The position numbers were made by a program, and so were the translations under genes. From positions 1 to 64,000 of IMG/VR virus record IMGVR_UViG_3300042384_001374: DNA of 64,000 nt; one strand, 5' to 3'. A model generated the notes under the pieces. It did no database searches. It saw nothing but the letters and a program-made list of their open reading frames with translations, and was not told the origin of the DNA. The first letter of the stretch is position 1. Every line of letters begins with the position of its first letter. This DNA comes from a virus. Shown here one piece after another: positions 9,396 through 17,711 of the stretch.

Positions 9396-9652
9396 GTTAT
9401 TGGTGTTTCAGGCTTGAATCGGCGGTGGCTGGTGGTAACCGCCTTTTTGGCGTCCACGCTAGCGTAAAGAGTCGTGACAAGCAGCTTGGCCCCTTCCTGC
9501 ACCTTGTAGGCGAGGGCAGCGGACTCGACGGTCGCCATTCCGGAATGGTTGGTGATGACGCTGGAAAGTGCGTTCTCAAACGCCGCCTGCAACAGCGGGT
9601 TGGCAAGCATCTCCCGAAGTTCGGTTTTCTGGTGTTCGCTGAATGGGTCCAT
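9392..9652 (-). CDS. Small head-assembly protein
   Basis: 86 residues, helical, beginning MDPFSEHQKTELREMLANPL. It lies between the portal and scaffold genes and is coupled to the latter. Family not recognised; a head-assembly role is suggested by position. Confidence 0.55.
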   Translation of the reverse strand: MDPFSEHQKTELREMLANPLLQAAFENALSSVITNHSGMATVESAALAYKVQEGAKLLVTTLYASVDAKKAVTTSHRRFKPETPIT

Positions 9653-9660
9653 GGTGTGTG

Positions 9661-9678
9661 TTTTAGTTGTGGCTAAAG
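9661..9678. repeat. TTTTAGCC palindrome, copy 3
   Basis: TTTTAGTTGTGGCTAAAG, left arm degenerate. It lies between the portal stop and the 9652 start codon. Confidence 0.8.
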
Positions 9679-9684
9679 CAAATC

Positions 9685-12006
9685 TCAGATTGATCCGGCA
9701 CGCTTGCGCTGCTGAGTGGTTTGCAAGTCCGCGTCTTTCGCGGCAATCTTGCCCATTGCTTCCTGAGCTGACAAAACTTGTTTTTGCTCCGACGCTTGTT
9801 TTCCAAGCTGCATCTTAAGCACGCCTTCCTGCATGATGTGTTGCAACTTCTGACCCTGCTTGGCTTCAGCAATGGACATTTCATTTGCCGCTTTGCGTTG
9901 AGCAATGGCTTCGTCGCTTTCGCCTTCCGGGCCAGCAGCCTGTTTGCCCTCTTCTTGGCTTTGCGCGTTGAGCATTTTTAGTCCGTTGACAACCAACTCG
10001 CCGATCTGCTGGACTTGCTGGCGGTATCCATTCAATTCCGACTGCACCGATTCGTGAACGCTGGTCATTTCGATGGTAGCAACGCAATGCGTGTAAAGCA
10101 TGTTGTGCTCCATCGTCCACGACATCAAATCGAGCTGGCCTTGATTCACTTGTTCAAGTTCGCCAGCAAGCTCCGGAATGTGGATGGACAAATGCGCCAT
10201 GTGGTCTTGACCGTCGCGTGGTTCCAAGAAGTCTCCTTCGAGAAGCTGGAAGTTTTCGACGTAGGCAATTGAGTGGTCGTAGGTTTCGCGCTTTTCGTTC
10301 GGCTTTCCAGCGTAACGTTCAGCCTTTTCGGGCCCGACAATCTCGCACATGTAATCGTATTCAAAGTTGGCCCGGCCCACTGCGTCAAAAGTGGAATACA
10401 TCTGCTGCATCTGATCATAAATCATCATCCGCGAAGCTCTGGAGCCAGTGCCGATGATGCGAGTGGCGCGAACGCGGTCAAAGTCGATGAGCTTGAACAT
10501 CTCGGCCGGAACGCCGCGATCCATGCAGCGTTGTTTCATTTCTTTGATGCGCTTGGCCCATGTCGGGTCTTTTTGACGAACGGTGTAAATGCGTCTGACT
10601 TGCTCTCGGGTGATGTTGTCGAGTGGGCCGTAGAACAAGTTGATGGCAAACGAATTCATCTTGTTCATGAAATCGAGCTTAGCCGACACTTCGGTTGTGG
10701 TCTCCCGCGAGTCTCTGTCTTGAAGCATCATCCCTCCTCCTGACATGCCGCCTGTCGCACGGTTCATCACGCCACGCGCTTCATTGAGCGCCGGAATCAC
10801 GTTGTTGTTCAGGTTTTGCCCCATTGGCTTCTCCGGAATCTTCATGTTTGGCGGCAGCATGATGCCCCAGCCAGCGTCGATGCTCTGCATATCCTGCGCG
10901 TCGTCCATGGAAGCAGGCTGCAAAATCAAAGAACCTCCGACACGGGCGTTGTCGAAGGTCTTGCAAGTGAGGATGTCGATGGCGTTGCAAAGCTGGTAAA
11001 TGATGTAGCCCATGCCGCGAACGGTGTAAATCAAGCCGCCGTTGCCCACCGAGAAAGCCATGATTTGGAGGAATTGCCCCATTTCGTCGTAGCGACCTTC
11101 GCACTTGTAAATGAAGTCTTCCTTCCAATTGGTATGGCTTTCGGAAAGTGCCGTTTTAGCCGCAATGTAGTAACTTATTTTGCCGTTAAATTCCTTCACC
11201 CACAAATGAACCACCTCAATAGGCGGGCAAATGCAGTCGATGTAGACTTCGTTGGCCTTCATTTCCTGCTGCACTTTTTCCCAGTCGTTCCAGTCAGAAT
11301 TCCCGGATTTTTCGGTGCTTTGCAAGATGGCGAGGCGAATTGCTTTTTCGTTCCAGTCGGGGTCGGTGCCGATTTTGTTGAATAAGTCGGCCGCGCCGTA
11401 AGTTCCTCGTGCCGTGCAGAGTTGCACTTTGTTGGTGATGATCGGGGTGTTGCGGGGAAACTTGAAGTGGTCGAGCCCGGCTACTGAATAATACGGATTT
11501 TCGCGGTCGTCAAAGTAAGGAATGGCGACGCCATGGGTCGAATAGATGTCGCACATCAAGTTGAAGCTGGCCAGCGATTCGCCGCCGTCGTTACGGATCA
11601 GGTCGGTGTATTCTTCGGCCATCACCTTGCTCCACGTCTCGGCGTATTGCTGGTCCACCTCGCGTTTGAGCGGGATGGAGGCGAGCAACTTGGGAGTGGT
11701 GAAAATGTCCACCAGTCCGGCCGTCGCTTCGTTGGTAACAGTGGCGTTCTCCCCGGTGGTGATGTTGAAACGGTCGGACTGGCCTTTGTTCTCAAGTTCC
11801 TTTTCGTTGTGCGGGCCGTGGAAGTCCTTTTGCGCCTGCACCAGCGAGCGGTTGTAAGACCCAGCCTCGTCATCGAGCGCCAGCTTGCGGTGGATGGCCC
11901 TAACCGCCTCCGGCGTGCTGATCCGGCTTTTCGGTTCTTCGAGCGTTTCCGGGTCGAGGGTTCGCAACTCGTCCAATTGTTGTTCGCTTTGGGTGAAAAG
12001 TGACAT
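9685..12006 (-). CDS. Portal protein
   Basis: 773 residues, in the size range of portal (head-tail connector) proteins of short-tailed phages. N-terminal acidic helices lead into a mixed core (VEVVHLWVKEFNGKISYYI-like strands, GMGYIIYQLCNAIDILTC stem-like helix) with a Gly-rich MNRATGGMSGGG segment. The last 130 residues are coiled-coil and Gln-rich (NEMSIAEAKQGQKLQHIMQE), fitting a barrel or internal tail. Its place between the terminase and capsid genes supports the call. It forms the ring through which DNA is packaged and ejected. Confidence 0.8.
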   Translation of the reverse strand: MSLFTQSEQQLDELRTLDPETLEEPKSRISTPEAVRAIHRKLALDDEAGSYNRSLVQAQKDFHGPHNEKELENKGQSDRFNITTGENATVTNEATAGLVDIFTTPKLLASIPLKREVDQQYAETWSKVMAEEYTDLIRNDGGESLASFNLMCDIYSTHGVAIPYFDDRENPYYSVAGLDHFKFPRNTPIITNKVQLCTARGTYGAADLFNKIGTDPDWNEKAIRLAILQSTEKSGNSDWNDWEKVQQEMKANEVYIDCICPPIEVVHLWVKEFNGKISYYIAAKTALSESHTNWKEDFIYKCEGRYDEMGQFLQIMAFSVGNGGLIYTVRGMGYIIYQLCNAIDILTCKTFDNARVGGSLILQPASMDDAQDMQSIDAGWGIMLPPNMKIPEKPMGQNLNNNVIPALNEARGVMNRATGGMSGGGMMLQDRDSRETTTEVSAKLDFMNKMNSFAINLFYGPLDNITREQVRRIYTVRQKDPTWAKRIKEMKQRCMDRGVPAEMFKLIDFDRVRATRIIGTGSRASRMMIYDQMQQMYSTFDAVGRANFEYDYMCEIVGPEKAERYAGKPNEKRETYDHSIAYVENFQLLEGDFLEPRDGQDHMAHLSIHIPELAGELEQVNQGQLDLMSWTMEHNMLYTHCVATIEMTSVHESVQSELNGYRQQVQQIGELVVNGLKMLNAQSQEEGKQAAGPEGESDEAIAQRKAANEMSIAEAKQGQKLQHIMQEGVLKMQLGKQASEQKQVLSAQEAMGKIAAKDADLQTTQQRKRAGSI

Positions 12007-12036
12007 ATGGGTCGATTAACGGATCTGGCAAATAAT

Positions 12037-12294
12037 TTAGGCTGGATTGGCAATGACAATTGCCGTGCCGGTAACCGCTGTGACAACAATGGCAAGCTCG
12101 GAGTGGGCTCCATAATTGATCACGGCTTGCTCGGCAGTCAGGGTGACCGGGGTTGCAAATGCTTGGTAAGTACCCGGCGCGGTCAGATACTTGACGGTTG
12201 CCGTGATGGTGCCGGATGTGGCGAAATAGCATGTTTTTCCCGGCGCAATATCCACAAGATAAGTTCCGGTAGCGGTGATGGTGAGCTTTTGCAT
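12037..12294 (-). CDS. Small beta-rich structural protein
   Basis: 85 residues, almost all beta-prone (KLTITATGTYLVDIAPGKT, AIVVTAVTGTAIVIANPA), between portal and terminase. It may be a decoration protein. Family not recognised. Confidence 0.5.
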   Translation of the reverse strand: MQKLTITATGTYLVDIAPGKTCYFATSGTITATVKYLTAPGTYQAFATPVTLTAEQAVINYGAHSELAIVVTAVTGTAIVIANPA

Positions 12295-12421
12295 AAAAGG
12301 GTGGGGTTACTACCCATTGACAGCGGGAGTGCCACTGTCTTGCTGAATCTACGGAGAATGTCAAGAAATCCTGCATAGATGACGGATTTCCATTCTGGTG
12401 TAATGGGTAACATCTGCCTGA

Positions 12422-12439
12422 TTTTAGCCGCAGCTAAAA
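12422..12439. repeat. TTTTAGCC palindrome, copy 4
   Basis: TTTTAGCCGCAGCTAAAA, directly after the terminase stop codon. The rest of 12295-12440 has no gene; it contains a minus-strand TTGACA without a convincing -10. Confidence 0.9.
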
Positions 12440-12440
12440 C

Positions 12441-15311
12441 TCAACGCCGCATTTTGCTGCCGCAAGTAGTCGTCAAACCGATCTTCTGCTTCACTTTTTC
12501 CCAGCCCCGGTTGGCCATCTTGCTGACCTTCTTCACTTCCTCTGAACGAAAGCGTCCCTTAGTGACAGCCTTCTCCACCAACAACAGGAAGGCGTCAGCG
12601 CGGTCGGGCGATTTTTTCAGCCGCTTCTTCGCTTCGTCCTTACCCTCCACCCGCACGGTGCGGCCTTCCTTGGCGTGATACTCGCGCTCCACCAGCTCGG
12701 CCATCGTCTCAATTGACAATCCGCTGATCTGGTTGGAACGGATGAACTCGGCCGGTTGAATCCACAACTCTGAGTTTTTGTTGTAATAGGTGCAGTCTTC
12801 GTTGCGAAAAAGCACGGTGCGGTCGGACGCCTTGCCTTGGAAATTGACCTTCTGCACCGCAGGCGACCACTCCACGTCCACGATGTGCCCAAACGGAGTG
12901 CCCGCTCCGGTGTTGTCGTGGATGGCGTCGCACGGTTTTACTCCCATTTGGATGCCCATGTCCCGCCACTTGCGAATAATCTGGTAGCTGAGCGGGGTGG
13001 TCTTGTCGGTGATGTCGTCCTCGATGGTGGTTTCAAGGCAAACGTGCAGATGATCGCGGCCGTTTACCTTCCCAAGCTTGCCGAAAGCCGCTTGCGAACG
13101 GTCGCCGCCGCGTGAAAACGACGGGTCCAGCGATTCGAGAATTTCCGGATGCGTGTCCCACGCTGGTTCGATTTGGCTCAGGGCGCACGAAATGAGAAAC
13201 TCAGTTTCGGAGTAGATCGAATTGGCGGAACCGTCCGGGCACCAGAACGCCTTGACGAACCGGTAGTAACCCCGCGACTTCTTGCCGCCTCGTTGACCCG
13301 CAATGCGGTCGCAATACGCCTGATCCGGCTGCCAATGAAACTTGTGTCCATCCGGGTGGGTAATGCGCGGGCTTTCTTCAGCATTAAAGCGCACGCATTT
13401 GCCGTATTTGGTGCGCCAACGCATCTGGGATTCGTTCACCGACTTCCAGCCCTCGTCAGGTTCGCAGAGGTCGCCGAATGGATCGGTGAGCTTGTCCGGG
13501 TTGGCCATGCCTGCAAATGTCAAAGTTTCGTTGGAAATCAAGTTTTCGGAAGCAGTCTTAAGGATACCCGGATGCAGCTCGTTGAACTCGTCCGCCGCCA
13601 CAACCACCACCGGGTTCTTGATTCCGAGCAGCTCTTTGGATGCTTCCTCCCCGTCTGCTTTGCCCGCCGCCTTAAGCACGATGCCCGAGTTGCGCCACAG
13701 TTTGCCGTTGGCATCCACTCCCTTAATGTAGCCGTCCGAGTCAATGAGCTTGCCGGGACAACCCATGATGGACGCCTGCCCCCACAATTGAGTGAGCGAC
13801 TTCCAAACCCGCATTCGAGCGTCTTGTTTGGTGGTAGACATGATGATGAACCAAGTCTCAGACGGGCGACCCCAGTAGGCCATCAACCCGTAAAGAGCCA
13901 CCGCGTCGCTCTTGCCCGAGTTGTGATGAATTACCCCTTCCGCAAAGTAGTGCCCCTGAATTGGCACGGTCACATCGTAGAACTCGCAAATCCCAAGATT
14001 GGTGATTGACTCCACCTGTGGAAGTGAGACCATCAAATACGATGAAACATCAGAATAAAGGCTGGAGCAAGCATGTGGAACGGAATCAAAAAATTGCGGA
14101 TCTGTTCCGAGAGATGAAAAGCACCCGTCTGGTTGCTGACGAGGTTGGAATGTCGGTGAAAATGATTGGCTATATCCTGAACCGGCAGGGCATTCCGACA
14201 CCAAGGACTGGAATGCGCTGTAACCCTTACGCAGCTTGCGACCGAAACTCAGCGCTAGTGCTAAAAATGTGCTCCGAAAGCTCCACTCTGAACGAGATGG
14301 CGGAGGCAGTTGGAACCGTAGGGCGGGAGGTGAAGAAATTCCTTCGTCGGAATGGCGTGACAAAAGAGTTTCCAAAAGCTCCGCACACCGGAGATCGTCA
14401 TCACCAATGGAAGGGCCGGACGGTGGACAAGGACGGCTACATTCTGATTCATCACAAAGGTCATCCGAATGCGCGGAAGCACAGCCACTTTGTTCTGGAA
14501 CATCGTCTGGTGATGGAAAGCGCTCTAGGCAGGCATCTATTGCCAACTGAAGTCGTTCATCACCGCGATGGAAATAAGCAGAACAACCAGATTGAAAATC
14601 TCCAGTTGTTTGCAAGCAATGGAGAGCATCTTGAAGTGGACCTTGCTGGACGGTGCCCGAAATGGAGCGAGGAAGGGAAGGCTCGTATCCTAGAAGCGAC
14701 GCGCCAACGCTGGCTTCGCGAGCACGCTTCCAGCCGTCCGGAGTCAGAATTAAGTGGTCTCCAGTGCATTTGAACGATTTTCCATTGCTGAGCCGAAATT
14801 CAAACATCTCGGCCTTTCCTTTGAGGTAAGGAGTTTCGGCCAGCTCCGGACCATTCAGCGTCATAACCCACGGTCGCTCACCCGCATCAGAGAGTTCTTT
14901 GATCGTCGGTTCCTCCCATGTGGTCGGATCAAAAATCCGGGTGTCTCCTGAAACGCAAGACGAGCACCCGGCATAGCCGACAAAATTCTTCTCTCCCTTA
15001 TCGGTGATGCACTCGCGCAAAATCGTCTCGGTCCATTCGTTCCAGATAATACGCCTGATCGAGCCGGGGCAGTTGAACGACAGGTCGATGGCTCGGCGTA
15101 GGTAACGCCAGCGGTCGTCCTTGGTCGGCGGTGCACCCGTGCGAGAGCCTCCACGCCACTCAGCTTGGAAGCACATGAACAGACAGGCCGTCAGCTCGGA
15201 CGTTCCATTCGGAAAACCAGCCCCGTCCAACCAAACCGAGCCATCGGCATCAACTGTGTAAGGCGCAGGTTCAAAGAGCCCTTGCGGGCTGGGCGCTATC
15301 GCTGTGGTCAT
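12441..15311 (-). CDS. terL: Terminase large subunit, interrupted by an intein in Walker A
   Basis: 956 residues as translated from ATG 15311; removing the 346-residue intein (119-464) leaves 610, a normal TerL length. Splicing joins GCSS to SGKS and recreates the ATPase Walker A motif GCSSSGKS. Walker B is VVVVAADE at about 568-575. The C-terminal nuclease domain shows DPSFSRGGD, HDNTGAG and a final DRADAF, consistent with an RNase H-like terminase nuclease. TTG 15338 would add nine residues, but ATG 15311 is preferred. Without splicing the motor should be inactive. Confidence 0.92.
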   Translation of the reverse strand: MTTAIAPSPQGLFEPAPYTVDADGSVWLDGAGFPNGTSELTACLFMCFQAEWRGGSRTGAPPTKDDRWRYLRRAIDLSFNCPGSIRRIIWNEWTETILRECITDKGEKNFVGYAGCSSCVSGDTRIFDPTTWEEPTIKELSDAGERPWVMTLNGPELAETPYLKGKAEMFEFRLSNGKSFKCTGDHLILTPDGWKRAREASVGASLLGYEPSLPRSISGTVQQGPLQDALHCLQTTGDFQSGCSAYFHRGDERLQLAIDACLERFPSPDDVPEQSGCASAHSDDLCDESECSRPCPPSGPSIGDDDLRCAELLETLLSRHSDEGISSPPALRFQLPPPSRSEWSFRSTFLALALSFGRKLRKGYSAFQSLVSECPAGSGYSQSFSPTFQPRQQPDGCFSSLGTDPQFFDSVPHACSSLYSDVSSYLMVSLPQVESITNLGICEFYDVTVPIQGHYFAEGVIHHNSGKSDAVALYGLMAYWGRPSETWFIIMSTTKQDARMRVWKSLTQLWGQASIMGCPGKLIDSDGYIKGVDANGKLWRNSGIVLKAAGKADGEEASKELLGIKNPVVVVAADEFNELHPGILKTASENLISNETLTFAGMANPDKLTDPFGDLCEPDEGWKSVNESQMRWRTKYGKCVRFNAEESPRITHPDGHKFHWQPDQAYCDRIAGQRGGKKSRGYYRFVKAFWCPDGSANSIYSETEFLISCALSQIEPAWDTHPEILESLDPSFSRGGDRSQAAFGKLGKVNGRDHLHVCLETTIEDDITDKTTPLSYQIIRKWRDMGIQMGVKPCDAIHDNTGAGTPFGHIVDVEWSPAVQKVNFQGKASDRTVLFRNEDCTYYNKNSELWIQPAEFIRSNQISGLSIETMAELVEREYHAKEGRTVRVEGKDEAKKRLKKSPDRADAFLLLVEKAVTKGRFRSEEVKKVSKMANRGWEKVKQKIGLTTTCGSKMRR
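13920..14957 (-). other. Intein within terminase large subunit
   Basis: 346 codons. It begins with Cys (CVSGDTRIF, block A), has block B GKSFKCTGDHLILTPDGW with the T-x-x-H motif, block F FYDVTVPIQGHYFAEG and block G VIHHN followed by Ser. All catalytic positions for class 1 splicing are present (Cys1, block B T/H, penultimate His, terminal Asn, Ser+1). Between B and F the sense translation is Ser/Pro/Cys-rich and resembles no endonuclease; this stretch is the complement of an HNH gene on the plus strand. Confidence 0.93.
14042..14773 (+). CDS. HNH homing-type endonuclease encoded antisense inside the intein
   Basis: 243 residues from ATG 14042 (an in-frame TTG at 14006 is possible). The N-terminal part holds two HTH-like units (TRLVADEVGMSVKMIGYILN and TLNEMAEAVGTVGREVKKFL). 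The HNH core follows as FVLEHRLVMESALGRHLLP, VVHHRDGNKQNNQIENLQLF. Such enzymes cut intein- or intron-less alleles and spread their host element. The gene lies wholly within the intein on the opposite strand, and its last 30 or so codons are antisense to intein block B. The terminase frame has no stop across it. Confidence 0.9.
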   Translation: MKHQNKGWSKHVERNQKIADLFREMKSTRLVADEVGMSVKMIGYILNRQGIPTPRTGMRCNPYAACDRNSALVLKMCSESSTLNEMAEAVGTVGREVKKFLRRNGVTKEFPKAPHTGDRHHQWKGRTVDKDGYILIHHKGHPNARKHSHFVLEHRLVMESALGRHLLPTEVVHHRDGNKQNNQIENLQLFASNGEHLEVDLAGRCPKWSEEGKARILEATRQRWLREHASSRPESELSGLQCI

Positions 15312-15350
15312 GCCTTCCACTACCAGACATTCAACCAACCGAAAAGACTT

Positions 15351-15368
15351 TTTTAGCCACGACTAAAA
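15351..15368. repeat. TTTTAGCC palindrome, copy 5
   Basis: TTTTAGCCACGACTAAAA. It contains the stop codon of the minus-strand gene ending at 15353. Confidence 0.9.
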
Positions 15369-15607
15369 TCGCACTTCGGCAACATAGACGCAAGTTTGTC
15401 AAATTCAGCTCGATTCCTTTCGATCCAGACGCGCTCCACTTCTTCTTGAAAGAATCGAATTACCTCACGCATCTGATTCCTCTTTATCTCACTCGTTGCA
15501 GCGACGCTAGGAGCCGCTTGAACTTCAACTGCGGCACATAGTGAGGGAGCGATAAACGGAGCGCTCACAGCGCCCGTCAGCAGGGTAAAGAAGGAACGTC
15601 TTTTCAT
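15353..15607 (-). CDS. Small exported protein with Tat-like signal
   Basis: 84 residues from ATG 15607. MKRRSFFTLLTGAVSAPFIA has a twin Arg-Arg-x-Phe-Phe followed by a hydrophobic stretch and an Ala-x-Ala-like site, resembling a twin-arginine signal peptide. The remainder is a charged helix (MREVIRFFQEEVERVWIERN). The function is unknown; an export-dependent role at the cell envelope is possible. An upstream in-frame start is less likely because it would bury the signal. Confidence 0.55.
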   Translation of the reverse strand: MKRRSFFTLLTGAVSAPFIAPSLCAAVEVQAAPSVAATSEIKRNQMREVIRFFQEEVERVWIERNRAEFDKLASMLPKCDFSRG

Positions 15608-15656
15608 GGTGGTGGAAAAAAACCGGGCTGGCCGCAGTTCAACACATCCTCTCCAC

Positions 15657-15974
15657 CTAGTCAATCCCGCTTTCATCGTTCTCGTTTTCGTTTTGGCAGA
15701 CTTGGCAAATGCACGAATACCCGGTGTTTACGCCGCCTTTTTCAATCAACTCTTTCACCTCGGCGTCCGACAAATCCATTTCCTCTTTCATCTGATTCAG
15801 CAGCTCAACCGGGGCGTTCTCATATGACCCCGGCGCTTCCCCATGCCACGTTAAATCCTCCCCCTCCCAGTCCACCGCAAACCCGGTTTCAAGCATGCAT
15901 TCCGGATCAGCCGGGAACTCCGCTCCACACCAGTCACAAAGCCACAGCACGGGTTCAAGTTCCATAAACCGCAT
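15657..15974 (-). CDS. Hypothetical acidic protein with Cys pairs
   Basis: 105 residues from ATG 15974; ATG 15965 or TTG 16001 are alternatives. Two Cys pairs, LCDWCGAEFP near the N-terminus and CICQVCQNEN near the C-terminus, could together bind zinc. The rest is acidic and helical. Family not recognised. Confidence 0.55.
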   Translation of the reverse strand: MRFMELEPVLWLCDWCGAEFPADPECMLETGFAVDWEGEDLTWHGEAPGSYENAPVELLNQMKEEMDLSDAEVKELIEKGGVNTGYSCICQVCQNENENDESGID

Positions 15975-16015
15975 TCCAGACCCAGATATCTTGAATGTCA
16001 AGCTGTCGGTAATTC

Positions 16016-16032
16016 TTTAGCCACGGCTAAAA
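16016..16032. repeat. TTTTAGCC palindrome, copy 6
   Basis: TTTAGCCACGGCTAAAA, perfect core, upstream of the minus-strand gene starting at 15974. Confidence 0.93.
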
Positions 16033-16276
16033 CCCAGTTGCCAATCACCCATGAACATCAAACCGCTTTGTCGCTCACCAAACGTCAATCCGCGTACATC
16101 AAACGAATTTTTTTAGCCGGGATTTTTTTATTTTTCGTGAGTGATTTTTTCTGAATCTGTCACATGGAACCCATGCTGTCATCCTCGTCCCTGTGACATC
16201 TCGCGCAACAGAGGAGACACCCGTCGCCCCTGCAAGCCACTGAGATACAACACAACACCAATAGAACGATACGACA
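16033..16276. other. Divergent intergenic region
   Basis: No gene. It separates the minus-strand virion block from the first plus-strand gene. It holds a half palindrome (TTTAGCC before a T run at about 16111-16135) and an inverted pair CTGTCACA ... CTGTGACA at about 16157-16200. Early promoters probably lie here, but I see no convincing -35/-10 pair. Confidence 0.5.
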
Positions 16277-16495
16277 ATGAACAAGATCAACATCACCATC
16301 CAACAGTCAGCCTACCACGCACAGCTTCAGAACCTTGAGACACGAAGACTCAGCATCCTTGCGTTGGCGCGCACTGGCACACCTGATGTGCCTGCGGGTA
16401 ACGCTAATGGTCAGGGTCCACTCATTGATGCACTCAAGGAAGTAGAACGTGAGATGGCGCGGGTATTCACGCTGTCGATGACGAGCTGGCATTGA
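16277..16495 (+). CDS. Hypothetical protein
   Basis: 72 residues, beginning MNKINITIQQSAYHAQLQNL, helical with a likely C-terminal coiled coil. The leader is C/A-rich with no Shine-Dalgarno. Unrecognised. Confidence 0.6.
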   Translation: MNKINITIQQSAYHAQLQNLETRRLSILALARTGTPDVPAGNANGQGPLIDALKEVEREMARVFTLSMTSWH

Positions 16496-16529
16496 CTGCA
16501 TCGCGGAGCCTGACCGCACAACAGGCAGT

Positions 16530-16832
16530 TTACCACTTGGCTTTGTCGGCCCAGTAGGCTGCACTCATCTTGCCCTTGGCGATGTTCTTGCCGTGGCGTG
16601 ACTTGAAGCTCGCACGCTTGTCCTTCATCGCTTGGGATTCACCCTTCTTCGGAGCGCCTGCGGTCTTTGCGCCTTGCTCGCCAAAGCGGATGGTCTTCAC
16701 CTTCTCACCCACCTTGGCCACTACGATGTGGCTCTTTTTCGGGTGGGCGGGTGTGCGCTTCGGTTTGTTGACGCCGCTGACTCCGGCTCTCTTGACTGCG
16801 GATGCGGCTTTACTGGTTGGCTTTGCGCTCAT
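16530..16832 (-). CDS. Small basic phage protein (DUF5872-like)
   Basis: 100 residues from ATG 16832, very Lys-rich. The C-terminal block (VGEKVKTIRFGEQGAKT, then FKSRHGKNIAKGKMSAAYWA, ending DKAKW) matches a family of small basic proteins common in large phages; I believe this is DUF5872 but cannot check the number. The function is unknown; charge suggests DNA or virion-core association. It is convergent with the 16277 gene. Confidence 0.65.
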   Translation of the reverse strand: MSAKPTSKAASAVKRAGVSGVNKPKRTPAHPKKSHIVVAKVGEKVKTIRFGEQGAKTAGAPKKGESQAMKDKRASFKSRHGKNIAKGKMSAAYWADKAKW

Positions 16833-16957
16833 GCAGCAAGCGTAAAACAAAGCGCCAATCGCATGCAATCCTTTTCCCTCGCTCGGTGGACACCACTGAG
16901 CCCTCTAGGGAATCTAGAGACACGCACCAGCCGTGAACCTACGCTGGCTTTACACGT

Positions 16958-17107
16958 ATGAAAGACATCATCTATGAACTGGGTCAAGTGGCCCTGAAGA
17001 CCATTTGGCTCGCCTTGGCGGTTGCAGCCGTCATCGGTGTGCTCAAGGCAATGTCTTGGGCCGACACTGGTATGCGCACCCTTGGCATCGAGGAGGTGCA
17101 GCCATGA
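16958..17107 (+). CDS. Small single-span membrane protein
   Basis: 49 residues. One hydrophobic segment TIWLALAVAAVIGVL lies between an amphipathic N-terminus and a short polar tail. It overlaps the next gene by ATGA at 17104. Unrecognised. Confidence 0.55.
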   Translation: MKDIIYELGQVALKTIWLALAVAAVIGVLKAMSWADTGMRTLGIEEVQP

Positions 17108-17187
17108 TCCACTATTCGTCGCCCGATTGGGTAGGTGAGATGCTGGTCATGCTTTACGGCGGTGAGCAGTTGGAGTTTGAGTTTTAG
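17104..17187 (+). CDS. Very small acidic peptide
   Basis: 27 residues, MIHYSSPDWVGEMLVMLYGG..., coupled to the membrane-protein gene by ATGA. Its TAG stop is inside the palindrome at 17182. Real by context, function unknown. Confidence 0.45.
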   Translation: MIHYSSPDWVGEMLVMLYGGEQLEFEF

Positions 17188-17198
17188 CCACGGCTAAA
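17182..17198. repeat. TTTTAGCC palindrome, copy 7
   Basis: TTTTAGCCACGGCTAAA; it supplies the TAG stop codon of the 17104 gene. Confidence 0.93.
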
Positions 17199-17465
17199 CG
17201 AGTTGGAGCGCCAGTCAATTGGCTGGTGTCTCCTTCTCCTTTCGGGTGCGCGGGTCGAGAGCTAGGCTCTCCCTGCGGTGGTTGGTTTGGGCTGGGCCCT
17301 GAATCCCCAGTCGTGATCCCATCCCATCCCGTATTGTATTTACGATATCAATCATTCTGAGAGGTAAGAGGCTGCTGCTTATTGTCTTTATTGGTCGTCT
17401 GAGGGTTCTCAGGCACTTCGCGCTATTGCGAAGGCAAGACCAATGCGACACAACCACACACGTCC
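17199..17465. other. Gene-free stretch with hairpins
   Basis: No convincing gene. Hairpin-forming pairs include CAGTCAATTGGCTG (17212-17225) and GAGAGCTAGGCTCTC (17258-17272). It may be a leader or small RNA for the 17466 gene. Confidence 0.4.
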
Positions 17466-17711
17466 ATGAGCCGATACATCACCACCACCAAGTCAGGTCA
17501 GTCCTTCAGCTACGGATTCGACGACTGCGGCATTCCCGGATACTTCCTGTCCAACGACGAGTCTGATTACGACACACGCGCCTTCATGGCTGACGAGGAT
17601 TGCTGCCTCTCACGCGGCCAAATTCTCGACATGATGAACTTCATCAACGAGATTGGCGGCTTTATCCCACAAGCTCACATCGACGCCATTGCGCTCGATC
17701 TGCCTTTTTAA
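17466..17711 (+). CDS. Hypothetical acidic protein
   Basis: 81 residues: MSRYITTTKSGQSFSYGFDD, then an acidic middle and the helix CLSRGQILDMMNFINEIGGF. The leader is C/A-rich without a ribosome binding site. Unrecognised. Confidence 0.65.
   Translation: MSRYITTTKSGQSFSYGFDDCGIPGYFLSNDESDYDTRAFMADEDCCLSRGQILDMMNFINEIGGFIPQAHIDAIALDLPF

Noticed and set aside
8595-9467. 290-codon plus-strand frame
   Set aside because: Antisense shadow of the scaffold-like gene, Phe/Leu/Gly-rich from complementing charged coiled coil.
13149-14009. 286-codon plus-strand frame antisense to terL
   Set aside because: No domain resemblance; the terminase strand carries the conserved motifs. Unlike the HNH frame next to it, nothing supports it.
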